A stretch of 5,625 nt of DNA from Desulfobacterales bacterium. GTDB lineage: Bacteria; Desulfobacterota; Desulfobacteria; Desulfobacterales; RPRI01. The position numbers were made by a program, and so were the translations under genes. The notes beneath the pieces are model-generated. The model was not told the DNA's origin and made no database searches. It saw nothing but the letters and a program-made list of their open reading frames with translations. Positions 4,788 to 5,625 of this stretch are shown here, one piece after another (position 1 is the stretch's first letter; every line of letters starts with the position of its first letter). Where the stretch lies: NCBI GenBank assembly GCA_020052975.1, contig JAGVOC010000198.1:1-5625 (forward strand). Reading direction: 5' to 3'.

Positions 4788-5625
4788 GTGTATAATCTAC
4801 GTAGATTAAATAAAACGACCAAAGCTCATCTGCAAGTCTTTGTTTTTATTATTGGAATCATCCTTCTTTTTCCTCCCGCTTCAAAAGCAGGTGAAACTGC
4901 GGAGGTTTTTTCTCTTGAAAAAACAATCCAAACGGCAATCAGCAAAAATATTGAACTTTTGAAGGCAAAAGAAAAAATCAATGCTGCAACCGCAACAAAA
5001 AATGCTTCAAGAGCAAATTTTTTACCGACATTTAATGCAACGTACCAGTTCAAGCATAATTATGAAGAAATTTCAAACCCCTTGCTCGGAATAACAACTC
5101 CGGAGGACGAGTATGTTTTCGCTGCGTCAGTAACCCAGCCTCTTTTTGCCGGATTTTCAATTATTAACCGGTATAAGCTTGCAGGCCTCGGACTCGATGC
5201 TGCTGGTTTAAATGAAAAAATAACCCGCCTTGAAATCATATACAGGGCCAACAAGGCATATTTCTCGGTGTTAAAGGCATTAAAAATAGAAGGGGTGTTG
5301 CAGGAAACCGTGACACAGCTTTCAGCACATGAAAATGTGGCAAAATCTTTTTACGAAGTCGGGATGACCCCGTTAAATGATTTGCTTAAATCACAGGTCG
5401 AACTGGCCAATTCCCGGCAGGAGCTTACAATAGTAAAGAATAACCTGGAATATGCAAAATCCGACTTTAACACCCTTTTAAGAAGGCCCATAAACTCATC
5501 GGTAGATCTGGTTGATATTCTTAACTATGTGCCGCTTACAAATGAGCTTGATTATTATCTTGAGCTTGCTCAAAAAAACCGGCTTGAAATCAAACTTGCG
5601 GACCTGCAAATCGAAATGGCCGAAA
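4788..5625 (+). CDS. TolC-family outer membrane efflux protein (N-terminal part)
   Basis: The visible 279 codons run off the window end. Residues 1-34 form a signal peptide: basic start (LRRLNKTTK), hydrophobic core (VFVFIIGIILLF, 17-28) and a likely cleavage ASKA-GE. The mature part shows the outer-membrane efflux pattern: a long helix rich in Ala (about 43-77), LPTF, a strand ending in SVTQPLFAGF (114-123), then paired helices with YEVGMTPLNDLLKSQVELANSRQEL (189-213) and LLRRP (230-234). Such proteins trimerise into a channel that spans the outer membrane and periplasm, joined by an adaptor and an inner-membrane pump in export systems; the partners are not in the window. GTG 4788 is chosen because a TGA lies in frame at 4767-4769 and no ATG, GTG or TTG follows in frame before the signal peptide core. 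AAGGA (4771-4775) is 12 nt upstream, rather far. Confidence 0.93.
   Translation, partial: MYNLRRLNKTTKAHLQVFVFIIGIILLFPPASKAGETAEVFSLEKTIQTAISKNIELLKAKEKINAATATKNASRANFLPTFNATYQFKHNYEEISNPLLGITTPEDEYVFAASVTQPLFAGFSIINRYKLAGLGLDAAGLNEKITRLEIIYRANKAYFSVLKALKIEGVLQETVTQLSAHENVAKSFYEVGMTPLNDLLKSQVELANSRQELTIVKNNLEYAKSDFNTLLRRPINSSVDLVDILNYVPLTNELDYYLELAQKNRLEIKLADLQIEMAE
4793..4808. promoter_or_regulatory. Perfect 16-bp palindrome at the start of the TolC-family gene
   Basis: TAATCTACGTAGATTA is fully self-complementary and overlaps a TATAAT at 4791-4796. It covers codons 2 to 7 if GTG 4788 is the start. It could be an operator for a dimeric repressor. If the TATAAT were a real -10 box, the start codon would have to lie further downstream, and no usual one is available. 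Confidence 0.4.

Overview
The window is a compact bacterial chromosome segment (moderately AT-rich, short intergenic gaps). It carries an unidentified partial gene, an MFS transporter gene, a dnaJ-queD pair, a convergent pyrE, and the 5' part of a TolC-type outer-membrane gene. The TolC gene means a Gram-negative organism. From memory the DnaJ, QueD and PyrE proteins and the abundant imperfect-palindrome intergenic repeats look like Desulfobacterota (Desulfobacterales-type sulfate reducers). No search was run, so this is an inference.

Layout: 2-430 (+) is the C-terminal part of an unrecognised, possibly beta-helix, protein, followed by a likely terminator. 599-1792 (+) is a 12-TM drug-efflux-like MFS transporter whose start codon lies at the end of four tandem 8-bp repeats. 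1793-2069 holds a promoter candidate and copy A of a 120-bp repeat, ending in a hairpin that covers part of the dnaJ ribosome binding site. 2070-3185 (dnaJ) and 3204-3575 (queD) are 18 nt apart and probably cotranscribed. 3573-3752 is a 180-bp element with 15-bp perfect terminal inverted repeats; its two ends contain the stop codons of the convergent queD and pyrE. 3750-4319 (-) is pyrE. 4320-4787 is a 468-nt divergent spacer with a candidate structured RNA and intrinsic terminator in pyrE orientation, a 15-bp direct repeat around it, and copy B of the 120-bp repeat. 4788 to the window end (+) is the TolC-family gene, starting at GTG.

The genes are mostly housekeeping: protein folding (DnaJ), queuosine precursor synthesis (QueD), UMP synthesis (PyrE) and export (MFS, TolC). 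They do not form one pathway. I see no defence system, CRISPR array, tRNA, rRNA or transposase. The unusual content is in the spacers: two families of MITE-like palindromic elements (one present twice at about 92% identity, each time just upstream of a plus-strand start codon), and a two-hairpin RNA candidate upstream of pyrE that may be an attenuator or a small RNA.
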